Origin: an uncultured Clostridia bacterium | Lineage (GTDB): Bacteria > Bacillota > Clostridia > Christensenellales > Borkfalkiaceae | DNA length: 48,262 nucleotides | Assembly (NCBI GenBank): GCA_947624805.1 | Contig: CANQLW010000006.1 | Coordinates: 1 to 48,262 of the forward strand | Direction of reading: 5' to 3' | Shown here: piece by piece, positions 32,205 to 39,583 of the stretch | How positions within the stretch are numbered: the first letter of the stretch is position 1 | Layout: each line of letters starts with the position of its first letter | The notes under the pieces: generated by a model | Told to the model about the DNA's origin: nothing | The model's database searches: none | What the model saw: only the letters and a program-made list of their open reading frames with translations | Translations under genes and position numbers: made by a program

Positions 32205-33047
32205 ATGTACAGGATCCTGACGCGCAAGTCGCTCAATCCGTCCGTGACCATGATCGAAGTAGAGGCTCCGAGGATCGCCATGAAGGCCCGCGCGGGGCAA
32301 TTTGTCATTTTGCGTGCAGATGCGCGCGGGGAACGGATCCCGCTCACGATCGCGGGCTGTGACAGGGCGCGCGGCGCCGTTACGGTAATTTTTCAGATCG
32401 TCGGCGGGGCGACGCTCTCTCTGGACCGCAAACAGGCGGGGGAGGAGATTGCAGATTTTGTCGGACCGCTCGGCAATCCTACGGATGTTGCAGGCGTGAA
32501 GAAGGCGATCGTGGTCGGCGGGGGCGTCGGCTGTGCGATTGCGCTCCCCGTTGCAAGGCGGCTCAAAGAACTCGGCGCGGATGTACGCTCCGTCATCGGG
32601 TTCAGAAGCCGCGATTTCGTCATTTTAGAGGAGGAATTCCGTGCCGTCTCCGATACCCTCGACATCACGACGGACGACGGCAGCTACGGTGAGAGGGGAA
32701 ACGTCTGTGCGCCCTTAAAACGCCTTCTCGACGGGGAAACATTTGATGCCGTCTATCTGGTCGGACCGCTCGTCATGATGAAGTACGCCGCCCTGACAGC
32801 GAAACCGTACGGCGTGAAGACGGTCGCGAGTATGAACCCCATCATGATCGACGGGACGGGGATGTGCGGTTGCTGCCGCATCCGTGTGGGCGGAGAGACC
32901 AAATTTGCCTGTGTGGACGGCCCCGATTTCGATGCACAGCTCGTGGATTTCGACGAAGCGATCATGCGTTCCCGTACCTATCTCGCCTTCGAAGCGGAAG
33001 CGAGGGAGCGCCATTGCAATCTCTATAAAAAGGAGGTGCGGGGATGA
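32205..33047 (+). CDS. Ferredoxin-NADP reductase alpha subunit (NfnA-like; PyrK family)
   Basis: A 280-aa flavoprotein of the dihydroorotate/sulfide dehydrogenase electron-transfer family. The FAD-binding motif is RIPLTIAG (about residues 45-52), the NAD(P) loop is AIVVGGGVGCAIALPVARRL, and a C-terminal cysteine cluster GTGMCGCCRIRVGGETKFAC holds a [2Fe-2S] centre. With the next gene it matches NfnA of the NADH-dependent ferredoxin:NADP oxidoreductase, which couples NADH and reduced ferredoxin to make NADPH. No pyrD is nearby, which disfavours a PyrK role. The two genes overlap by ATGA. Confidence 0.88.
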   Translation: MYRILTRKSLNPSVTMIEVEAPRIAMKARAGQFVILRADARGERIPLTIAGCDRARGAVTVIFQIVGGATLSLDRKQAGEEIADFVGPLGNPTDVAGVKKAIVVGGGVGCAIALPVARRLKELGADVRSVIGFRSRDFVILEEEFRAVSDTLDITTDDGSYGERGNVCAPLKRLLDGETFDAVYLVGPLVMMKYAALTAKPYGVKTVASMNPIMIDGTGMCGCCRIRVGGETKFACVDGPDFDAQLVDFDEAIMRSRTYLAFEAEARERHCNLYKKEVRG

Positions 33048-34432
33048 AGACCTTCAACGATCGTGCAACGAAATATCCGATGCCTGTGCAGGATCCCCTG
33101 GTCAGAAGTCAGAATTTTGAAGAGGTCGCCCTTGGCTATGATGCCGAGACTGCCGTGCTCGAGGCAAAGCGTTGCCTGCATTGCAAAAACCGTCCCTGCG
33201 TCAAGGGGTGTCCCGTTGCCGTAGACATTCCCGCCTTTCTCGGCAAGATCGCAGAGGGGGCGTTTGAGGAGGCATATGAGGTCATTTCCCGTACGTCTTC
33301 CCTTCCTGCCGTCTGCGGGCGGGTGTGCCCGCAGGAACGCCAGTGTGAAAAGGAGTGTACCCGCGGCATAAAGGGGGAATCGGTCGCGATCGGGCGGCTG
33401 GAACGCTTCGCCGCCGATCATCATTTCGCCCATACACAGGATAAACCCAAACCTCCCGCGCCGAACGGGCATCGTGTCGCCGTCGTCGGCTCGGGCCCCG
33501 CGGGGCTCGCCTGTGCGGGGGATCTCGCCAAAATGGGGTATGAAGTGACCGTTTTCGAAGCGCTCCATACAGCGGGCGGCGTGCTCGTCTATGGGATCCC
33601 CGAGTTCCGTCTTCCCAAAAAGATCGTCGCACGGGAGATCGAAAATCTCGTCTCGCTCGGCGTCAGGATCGAGACGAACAGCGTCGTCGGGCGGCTCTAT
33701 ACGGTGGAAGAGCTTCAGGAGGAGGGATTCGAAGCGATCTTTCTCGGCACAGGGGCGGGGCTTCCCCGCTTTATGGGGATCAAGGGGGAGAATGCCAAGG
33801 GCGTCTTCTCGGCAAATGAGTATCTCACCCGCGCAAACCTCATGAAGGCATACGAAGAGGACGCCGAAACGCCCATTTACCGTGCCAAACGGGTCGCGGT
33901 CGTGGGCGGGGGGAACGTCGCCATGGACGCCGCACGGACGGCAAAACGGCTCGGTGCAGACGTCTGCATCGTCTATCGGCGGGGCAGAGAAGAACTCCCC
34001 GCGCGGAAGGAAGAGGTCGTGCACGCCGAAGAAGAGGGGATAACATTCCGCTTTCTCACCAATCCCGTTGAAGTCATAACGGATGCCGACGAGAACGTCG
34101 TTGCGCTCAGATGCGTGGAGATGGAGCTCGGCGAACCGGACGGGAGCGGCAGACGGAGGCCTATTCCCAAGGAGAACAGCGAATTCGAACTGCCCGTTGA
34201 CTGTGTGATCATGGCGCTCGGGACTTCGCCGAATCCGCTCATCAAACAGACGACGGCGGGACTGGAGACGGGACTGCACGGGGAGATCGCCGCCGACGGG
34301 GAGGGCAGAACATCGCTTCCCGGTGTCTTCGCGGGCGGGGACGCCGTGACGGGCTCCGCCACCGTGATTCTTGCAATGGGAGCGGGCAAGAACGCCGCGA
34401 GGGCCATCGACGAATATATCCGCGGCAAATGA
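33044..34432 (+). CDS. NADPH-binding flavoprotein beta subunit (NfnB-like; GltD family)
   Basis: A 462-aa protein. The N-terminal [4Fe-4S] domain has CLHCKNRPCVKGC and CGRVCPQERQCEKEC. The FAD Rossmann loop is VAVVGSGPAGLACAGDLA and the NADPH loop is VAVVGGGNVAMDAARTAKRL. The C-terminal GVFAGGDAVTGSATVILAMG places FAD again. This is the GltD/NfnB family. Adjacent NfnA and absence of a GltA large subunit favour the bifurcating NfnAB complex over glutamate synthase. Start ATG overlaps nfnA (ATGA). A terminator-like hairpin follows in the start region of cwlD. Confidence 0.9.
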   Translation: MKTFNDRATKYPMPVQDPLVRSQNFEEVALGYDAETAVLEAKRCLHCKNRPCVKGCPVAVDIPAFLGKIAEGAFEEAYEVISRTSSLPAVCGRVCPQERQCEKECTRGIKGESVAIGRLERFAADHHFAHTQDKPKPPAPNGHRVAVVGSGPAGLACAGDLAKMGYEVTVFEALHTAGGVLVYGIPEFRLPKKIVAREIENLVSLGVRIETNSVVGRLYTVEELQEEGFEAIFLGTGAGLPRFMGIKGENAKGVFSANEYLTRANLMKAYEEDAETPIYRAKRVAVVGGGNVAMDAARTAKRLGADVCIVYRRGREELPARKEEVVHAEEEGITFRFLTNPVEVITDADENVVALRCVEMELGEPDGSGRRRPIPKENSEFELPVDCVIMALGTSPNPLIKQTTAGLETGLHGEIAADGEGRTSLPGVFAGGDAVTGSATVILAMGAGKNAARAIDEYIRGK

Positions 34433-34462
34433 CGCGGACAGGTTCGCTTCTAAATATTTCCG

Positions 34463-34492
34463 AAAATTCATACAATAGCGTATGAATTTTTT
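34463..34492 (+). terminator. 11-bp hairpin after nfnB that contains the cwlD start codon
   Basis: AAAATTCATAC (34463-34473) pairs perfectly with GTATGAATTTT (34480-34490) around AATAGC, then more T. It is a terminator-like hairpin for nfnAB, but the ATG of the next gene (34482-34484) lies in its 3' arm. A TACAAT box covers 34471-34476. Confidence 0.75.
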
Positions 34493-35183
34493 CTTTCGTC
34501 ATCGCGTCGCCCTCGGATTTTGCGCGATCCTTCTCGCCGTCGTCTTTGTCTTCGGCGTGTGCTTTTTTGCACTTTCCCGCACGGCCGCCGAAACGACCCG
34601 ACTCGTTGTCGTCATCGATGCGGGACACGGGGGAGTGGACGGGGGCGTCGTGGGGATCGAAACGGGGACGAAAGAGAGTGATATCAATCTCTCCCTATCC
34701 CGCATTCTTCAGTCTGCCTTTGAGGATGCAGGCTTTTATGTGGTCCAGACCCGTCCGACGGAGGCGGGACTGTACGGCGCCGCAACGAACGGCTATAAAA
34801 AGAGGGATATGCAGAAACGCGCCGACATCATCCGTGAAAGCGTCCCCGCGCTCGTCATTTCCCTGCACCAAAATTTCTTTTCCATGCGCTCCCGACGCGG
34901 CGCACAGGTATTTTTCAGGGAGGATTCCGAGCGCTCCGCGGCGCTTGCCCGCTCGATCCAGACTTCACTCAATACGATGCCCGAATGTGTCAAGCAGACC
35001 GATGCGCTTAAAGGTGACTATTACGTCCTGAATTGCAGCGATTATCCCTCCGTCATCGTCGAATGCGGCTTCCTGTCCAATGCCGAGGACGAGGCGCTCC
35101 TCGTGACGCAGGTGTATCAGGAGAAGATCGCCGCGGCGATCCTGTCGGGAAGTCTTTCCTTCCTTGCAACGGAAACGGCGTGA
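34482..35183 (+). CDS. cwlD: N-acetylmuramoyl-L-alanine amidase, CwlD-like
   Basis: A 233-aa Amidase_3 enzyme that removes the peptide from muramic acid in peptidoglycan, with zinc. One N-terminal membrane anchor lies at residues 9-30. The zinc site is DAGHGGVDGG, ESDINLSLS and SLHQNFF, and the catalytic Glu is in VIVECGFLSN. The block SMRSRRGAQVFF suits CwlD, which prepares spore cortex for muramic-lactam formation. Whether the organism forms spores is not shown here. The start codon is inside a hairpin and has no ribosome-binding site. Confidence 0.85.
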   Translation: MNFFFRHRVALGFCAILLAVVFVFGVCFFALSRTAAETTRLVVVIDAGHGGVDGGVVGIETGTKESDINLSLSRILQSAFEDAGFYVVQTRPTEAGLYGAATNGYKKRDMQKRADIIRESVPALVISLHQNFFSMRSRRGAQVFFREDSERSAALARSIQTSLNTMPECVKQTDALKGDYYVLNCSDYPSVIVECGFLSNAEDEALLVTQVYQEKIAAAILSGSLSFLATETA

Positions 35184-35188
35184 ATGAT

Positions 35189-35217
35189 TTGACAGAACGA
35201 AAAAGGCGTGTTATAAT
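35189..35217 (+). promoter_or_regulatory. Consensus promoter ending 9 nt before the thioesterase ATG (leaderless candidate)
   Basis: TTGACA (35189-35194), a 17-nt spacer and TATAAT (35212-35217): near-perfect sigma-A promoter. The ATG at 35227 is only 9 nt past the -10 box, so the leader would be about 3 nt, with no ribosome-binding site possible. Confidence 0.88.
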
Positions 35218-35226
35218 TTCAGTATC

Positions 35227-35973
35227 ATGGAAGGTTATTGCAACAGAAAAACATATGAATTGCGCTATTCCGACTTCGATTTCAAGGACGAGCTGACGAT
35301 GACTGCGCTCCTCGCGCTCGTGCAGGAGTCTGCTTGCCGCAGCGCTGACGAACTCGGCTTCGGCTATGACGATCTCCGCCCGCTCAACTTCGGGTTTCTG
35401 GTCGTCAATACCTATTGCCGCCTGAAACGGCCGATCCGCCTCGGGGAGAATATCACCATCGAGACATGGCCGCTGCCGCCCCGCCACGTCATATTCGAGC
35501 GTGATTACCGCGTGCTGTCGGGAGAGGAGGAGGTTGCCGCCGTCGCTTCCCGCTGGTGCCTCGTTGATATGGGCTCATTTGCGATGCTCACGCCCGATAA
35601 AATGGGGGAAGTGCACGAAAAATGCCCTTATCGGAATGAAAAGACGGTCGAAGTCCCGTCATGGAAGATCCCGAAGCTCACAGAGGACGCACGGGAAGTC
35701 TACACTATGCAGGTTCGGCAGAGCCACTGCGACCACTATATGCACGCCAACAATACGCAGTATCTCGACTTTTTCGGCGACTGCTTCACGATGGACGAGC
35801 TTGCCGCCCGCCGCATTTCCTCTTTCCAGATCTCCTACCAGAAACAGGCGAAGGAGGGGAAGGAGCTCCGCCTTTACCGAAAAGATTTTGACGGCTACAC
35901 GGTCTGCGAGGCGAGAGCGGACGGGGAGCTTTTGACACAGTTCCGCGTGGATTTTTGCGGGGAAGAGGTATGA
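35227..35973 (+). CDS. Acyl-ACP thioesterase family protein
   Basis: A 248-aa double hot-dog thioesterase of the FatA/bacterial acyl-ACP type, which releases fatty acids from the carrier protein. The first hot-dog includes YELRYSDFDFKDELTMTALL and ESACRSADELGFGYDDL, followed by FGFLVVNTYCRLKRPIRLGE and ASRWCLVDMGSFAMLTP. The second holds SHCDHYMHANNTQYLDFFGD, with the Asn-His region of the active site. Length fits the bacterial members. The strong promoter at 35189 nearly abuts the ATG. Its stop overlaps the next gene by ATGA. Confidence 0.88.
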   Translation: MEGYCNRKTYELRYSDFDFKDELTMTALLALVQESACRSADELGFGYDDLRPLNFGFLVVNTYCRLKRPIRLGENITIETWPLPPRHVIFERDYRVLSGEEEVAAVASRWCLVDMGSFAMLTPDKMGEVHEKCPYRNEKTVEVPSWKIPKLTEDAREVYTMQVRQSHCDHYMHANNTQYLDFFGDCFTMDELAARRISSFQISYQKQAKEGKELRLYRKDFDGYTVCEARADGELLTQFRVDFCGEEV

Positions 35974-36434
35974 AAGTCGACAAACCCGCCGTTGCCAAAT
36001 ATGTCAGGTTCCGAAAAAAGCTCCTGATCGCGGTCAGCATTGTCGTGCTGCCTATCCTTATGGTCTGTCTCGTGTTCGCCTGTCTCGGCTATGCGGCATT
36101 CTGGATCATATCGCCCGCGGTCGCGATCGGCTACATCGTCTTCTATGCCTTCTATGCGATGAACGTCTCCATGGGGACGGTGATCGGGTTCGAGGCGACG
36201 GATCTTGTCGTGCATCTCACGACAAAGCGCAGAACCTATACCTATGACGTAAAACGCGGTTGCGTCGGCATCAGGACGACGAAGCGGAAGTTCATCGCGA
36301 CATTTGAGACGCAGGACTCGCGGGACACATTCACGTTTTATCGTCGGACGCCTTTCACGAAATCGTACGAAGAGCAATTTACGCCCGATGAGATCGCCGT
36401 CTTTTATCCCGAGATCCTGAATATGATCTCCTGA
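35970..36434 (+). CDS. Small two-TM protein with PH-like C-terminal domain, unknown
   Basis: A 154-aa protein. A basic N-terminus precedes two membrane segments (KLLIAVSIVVLPILMVCLVF at about 17-37 and a second at 42-66). The C-terminal 85 residues form beta strands (VIGFEATDLVVHLTTKRRTY and FIATFETQDSRDTFTFYRR) ending in a helix, like a bacterial PH-type domain; this is inference. It overlaps the thioesterase gene (ATGA), so the two are translated together. The overall plan resembles the next gene, at 36715. No family recognised. Confidence 0.7.
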   Translation: MKVDKPAVAKYVRFRKKLLIAVSIVVLPILMVCLVFACLGYAAFWIISPAVAIGYIVFYAFYAMNVSMGTVIGFEATDLVVHLTTKRRTYTYDVKRGCVGIRTTKRKFIATFETQDSRDTFTFYRRTPFTKSYEEQFTPDEIAVFYPEILNMIS

Positions 36435-36439
36435 ATTTT

Positions 36440-36478
36440 GTGCGCCCGCCGACAATGTCGGCAGGCGCACAGCTTTTA
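36440..36478 (+). terminator. Terminator after the thioesterase operon
   Basis: GTGCGCC (36440-36446) with GGCGCAC (36464-36470) and GCCGAC (36448-36453) with GTCGGC (36457-36462), one C-A mismatch between, then AGCTTTTATC. The region 36435-36714 otherwise holds repeat copy C and a promoter. Confidence 0.75.
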
Positions 36479-36542
36479 TCGCTACTCCCTTTTCATCGCG
36501 GAGGAGAGGGGAAAATTGAAATGAAAATTTGGTTTTTCTCGT

Positions 36543-36579
36543 TTTGCGAAGTACTATGTCAGACATATTATATCGCAAA
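36543..36579. repeat. Dyad repeat copy C (core TATGTC-A-GACATA) with terminal inverted repeats
   Basis: The core GTACTATGTC-A-GACATA sits inside outer arms TTTGCGA (36543-36549) and TCGCAAA (36573-36579). The 22 bases from GCGAAGTAC through GACATA are identical to copy B at 15986-16007. It lies in an AT-rich gap before the next promoter. Confidence 0.85.
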
Positions 36580-36623
36580 TCCCCTCAATTCGGGGCGAAA
36601 AGAAATCAAATGGCCCGAAAACT

Positions 36624-36652
36624 TGACGGAGCGCGGCGTCCGTGATATAATA
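36624..36652 (+). promoter_or_regulatory. Promoter of the two-TM protein-cysteine desulfurase-thiI operon
   Basis: TTGACG (36624-36629), a 17-nt spacer and TATAAT (36647-36652), with a leader of about 55 nt and AAGGAG before the ATG at 36715. Confidence 0.8.
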
Positions 36653-36714
36653 TCAAAGCAGTGCGGGCAGTCATTGGATGCGCCCGTGCGACACGTCCGA
36701 AGGAGTGAGCTTTG

Positions 36715-37314
36715 ATGCAGAGAAATACATTATATGAGGAAAGCGCGATCTCGAACATCGAGGAAAAGGAGAGGAAGTTCTATAATTTTTTTCATATTCT
36801 CTCCATCATCTGCTTTGTGATCGCGGCGATTTTGGCGTTCTTTTCCGTCATGGTCATCCAGTCCTATCTGTACGGCGAGTATGAGACGGCGCAAAAGGTC
36901 GTAGGCATCGCTTCGCAGGTCTTTTTTATTCTGCTCATGATCGGCGCCGCGCTCATTTTTCTTTTTATCAAGAAAAAGTTCAATCGTAGCTACGATTATT
37001 CGTTCGTGGAGGATGAACTTCGCATCACGCAGGTCTTCAACGGCAAATCCAGAAAGTTTTTGACGACGGTCAGGGCGGATCAGATCCTCAAGATCGGTTG
37101 GTATGGAAAGCCCTCCTATGAAAATACGGTGCGCGGCCTGAAAAAGAAACCCGTCTGGCTCACCCCGAACAAGTCGCCCGCGGACGGTAAAGAATTTATT
37201 TATGTGTTTACGAGCGGAACGCTCGGCAATACGCTCTATATCCTCGAGTGCAGGCGGGAACTTCTGGAGTGCCTCGTGAGAGCGGCGGGCGTCACTAAGC
37301 TGGAGAGAGAATGA
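36715..37314 (+). CDS. Two-TM protein with PH-like domain, unknown
   Basis: A 199-aa protein. After 25 polar residues come two membrane segments (HILSIICFVIAAILAFFSVM at about 28-50 and ASQVFFILLMIGAALIFLFI at 66-85). The cytosolic part starts DYSFVEDELRITQVFNGKSR, a beta-rich stretch resembling a bacterial PH-type domain, and ends in a helix (RRELLECLVRAAG). The plan is close to the protein at 35970. I cannot name the family. AAGGAG lies 9-10 nt before the ATG. It overlaps the cysteine desulfurase gene by ATGA. Confidence 0.78.
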   Translation: MQRNTLYEESAISNIEEKERKFYNFFHILSIICFVIAAILAFFSVMVIQSYLYGEYETAQKVVGIASQVFFILLMIGAALIFLFIKKKFNRSYDYSFVEDELRITQVFNGKSRKFLTTVRADQILKIGWYGKPSYENTVRGLKKKPVWLTPNKSPADGKEFIYVFTSGTLGNTLYILECRRELLECLVRAAGVTKLERE

Positions 37315-38432
37315 TTTATTTCGATAACGCGGCCACGACGAGGCCTAATCCCGAGGCGCTTGAACGTGCCAAAGAATTTACAGAGGGATTGTTTTACAAC
37401 CCTTCCGCCAAGTACGGCGGGGGGTTTTCCGTGCGGAAGCAAATCGAGACATTTCGCGGGGATCTCCTCCGATTCTCCCATGCGGAGGGGAGATATGATC
37501 TTATTTTCACCTCCTGCGGGACAGAGGCGGATAATCACGCGATCTTTTGCGGCGGGCGGCGCGGGAATGTCGTGACGACGCAGGGGGAACACGCCGCGGT
37601 CTTCTCCGCCTGTACGGAATTGAAAAACAGGGGCGTTGAGCCCCGTTTTGCGCCTGTTTTACGGGACGGGAGCGTGGATGTCGGCGCACTTTTGTCCATG
37701 GTCGACGAAAAGACGAGTCTCGTCTCCGTTGTTCACGTCAACAATGAGACGGGCGCCGTCAACGACATCGCGGCGATCGCCAAGGCCGTAAAGGCCAAAA
37801 ATCCGCGTACGCTCTTCATGAGCGACGGCGTACAGGCGTTCGGGAAACTGGATTTTACGCTCCCGAAGGAGGTCGACCTCTATGCGGTGAGTGCGCATAA
37901 GATCGGCGGGCTCAAAGGGACGGGGGCGCTCTTTAAACGCAAGGGGGTCGCAATCGGCCCGTATCTCTTCGGCGGTGGACAGGAGGCGGGCCTCAGAAGC
38001 GGCACGGAAAACACCTTCGGGATCGCCGTTTTTGCCTATGCCGCCGAGAAAAAGTTCTCGAATCTCAGGGCAGATGCTGAAAAATTACTCGCTTTCCGTG
38101 AAAAACTTGCCCAAGGCCTCGATCCCGAGATTTTTTCAAGGCTTTCCCCCGAAAGCGGGTCGCCCTATATCCTCACCGTCTCGGCGGCAGGGATGCGCGG
38201 CGAAGTGCTTCAGCGGATGCTATGGGACAGAGGACTCTGCGTCGGGACGGGCAGCGCGTGCTCGTCCAAGAATCGATTCAGCCGCGTCATGACCGCCTGC
38301 GGTTATCCCGAAAAGGTGCTCGACGGAGTGCTCAGGATGAGCTTTTCCCCGAATACCGCCGAGGAAGAGATCGACAGCGCGGTCAGGATCTTAAACGAAA
38401 CGGCAAGAGAATATCAAAGGAATACACAGTAA
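37311..38432 (+). CDS. Cysteine desulfurase (NifS/IscS family), thiI partner
   Basis: A 373-aa PLP enzyme turning cysteine into alanine plus an enzyme-bound persulfide. MIYFDNAATTRPNPEAL is the family start. The PLP lysine is in AVSAHKIGGLKGTGALF and the sulfur-carrying Cys in GTGSACSSKN. GQEAGLRSGTENT is conserved. Its gene overlaps thiI, so it most likely feeds sulfur to ThiI for 4-thiouridine in tRNA, as NifZ does in B. subtilis. No iscU or sufU gene is adjacent. Confidence 0.94.
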   Translation: MIYFDNAATTRPNPEALERAKEFTEGLFYNPSAKYGGGFSVRKQIETFRGDLLRFSHAEGRYDLIFTSCGTEADNHAIFCGGRRGNVVTTQGEHAAVFSACTELKNRGVEPRFAPVLRDGSVDVGALLSMVDEKTSLVSVVHVNNETGAVNDIAAIAKAVKAKNPRTLFMSDGVQAFGKLDFTLPKEVDLYAVSAHKIGGLKGTGALFKRKGVAIGPYLFGGGQEAGLRSGTENTFGIAVFAYAAEKKFSNLRADAEKLLAFREKLAQGLDPEIFSRLSPESGSPYILTVSAAGMRGEVLQRMLWDRGLCVGTGSACSSKNRFSRVMTACGYPEKVLDGVLRMSFSPNTAEEEIDSAVRILNETAREYQRNTQ

Positions 38433-39583
38433 TGGAAAAAGTCGTCATCATCCGCTATGCGGAGATTCATCTGAAGGGAAAGAACCGTAACTACTTTGAG
38501 CGCATATTTGCGATGAACCTCGAACGCGCGCTCAAGGGCATCCGCCATGAACTGCACCGCACGAGCGGCAGGTATCTTGTCGCCGACTTCGAGGAAGGGC
38601 AGACGGACGAGATCATGCGGCGCATCTCCCGCGTGTTCGGGGTACATTCCTACTCCACGGGGCTCTTGGTCGATGCCGATGAGGGCAGTATTTTTGCCGC
38701 CGCAAAGACGTTCGCGCCGACGAGCGGGACGTTTAAGGTCGAAACGCACCGGGGGGATAAGCACTATCCGCTCACTTCCATGGAGATCAATGCAAGGATC
38801 GGCGGCAGGCTCCTCGACGCCATTCCGACGCTCCGCGTAGACGTCCATGCGCCCGAACACACCGTCTATATCGATATCCGTGAAGGGCACAGGGCGCTCG
38901 TGTTCGGCTCTTTTGAAGACGGGCCACACGGGATGCCCGTGTCGACAGCGGGGAAGGGACTCCTCCTGATCTCGGGAGGGATCGATTCTCCCGTCGCGGG
39001 GTTTATGATGGCGAAGCGGGGGCTTACCGTCGAAATGCTGCATTTTCACAGCTATCCCTATACAAATGAAGCGGCGAAGGAGAAGGTCGTCGCCCTGTCG
39101 AAGATCTTGTCCGAGTATTCGCTCGTGACGCGCCTGACGACGGTGAAAGTCACTCACATTCAGGAGGAGATCCACAAAAAGTGCGCCGCCGAGCTCAACG
39201 TGACCCTATTAAGACGCTTTATGTTCCGCATTGCCGAGCGGATCGCCGCGCGGGTGGGGGCGAAATGCCTCGTGACGGGGGAGAGCCTCGGGCAGGTCGC
39301 GAGCCAGACGATGGAGGGGCTGACCTCGTCCAACGCCGTCGTCACGCTTCCCGTCCTTCGTCCGCTCATCGGATTCGATAAAGAGGACATCATCTCGATC
39401 GCTAAAAAGATCGGCACGTTCGAGACTTCCGTGCTTCCGTACGAGGACTGCTGTACCGTTTTTCTGCCCGATTATCCCGCGATCAGGCCGAAACTCTCCT
39501 TCATCGAAGAGGAGGAGAAGAAGCTCGACATTGAAGCGCTCGTCAGTGAGGCGCTGGAAAGCGCGGAGATCATTCGCTTTTAA
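38432..39583 (+). CDS. thiI: tRNA 4-thiouridine synthase ThiI
   Basis: A 383-aa enzyme that adenylates U8 of tRNA and inserts sulfur. Residues 1-60 are the N-terminal ferredoxin-like domain (YAEIHLKGKNRNYFE), followed by the THUMP domain (about 60-165). The PP-loop ATPase is LLISGGIDSPVAGFMMAKRG. There is no C-terminal rhodanese domain, as is usual in Bacillota, so the persulfide comes directly from the desulfurase. The ATG overlaps the desulfurase stop by one base (TAATG) with AAAGGAA upstream. The 3' end overlaps the PBP gene on the opposite strand by 4 bases. Confidence 0.95.
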   Translation: MEKVVIIRYAEIHLKGKNRNYFERIFAMNLERALKGIRHELHRTSGRYLVADFEEGQTDEIMRRISRVFGVHSYSTGLLVDADEGSIFAAAKTFAPTSGTFKVETHRGDKHYPLTSMEINARIGGRLLDAIPTLRVDVHAPEHTVYIDIREGHRALVFGSFEDGPHGMPVSTAGKGLLLISGGIDSPVAGFMMAKRGLTVEMLHFHSYPYTNEAAKEKVVALSKILSEYSLVTRLTTVKVTHIQEEIHKKCAAELNVTLLRRFMFRIAERIAARVGAKCLVTGESLGQVASQTMEGLTSSNAVVTLPVLRPLIGFDKEDIISIAKKIGTFETSVLPYEDCCTVFLPDYPAIRPKLSFIEEEEKKLDIEALVSEALESAEIIRF

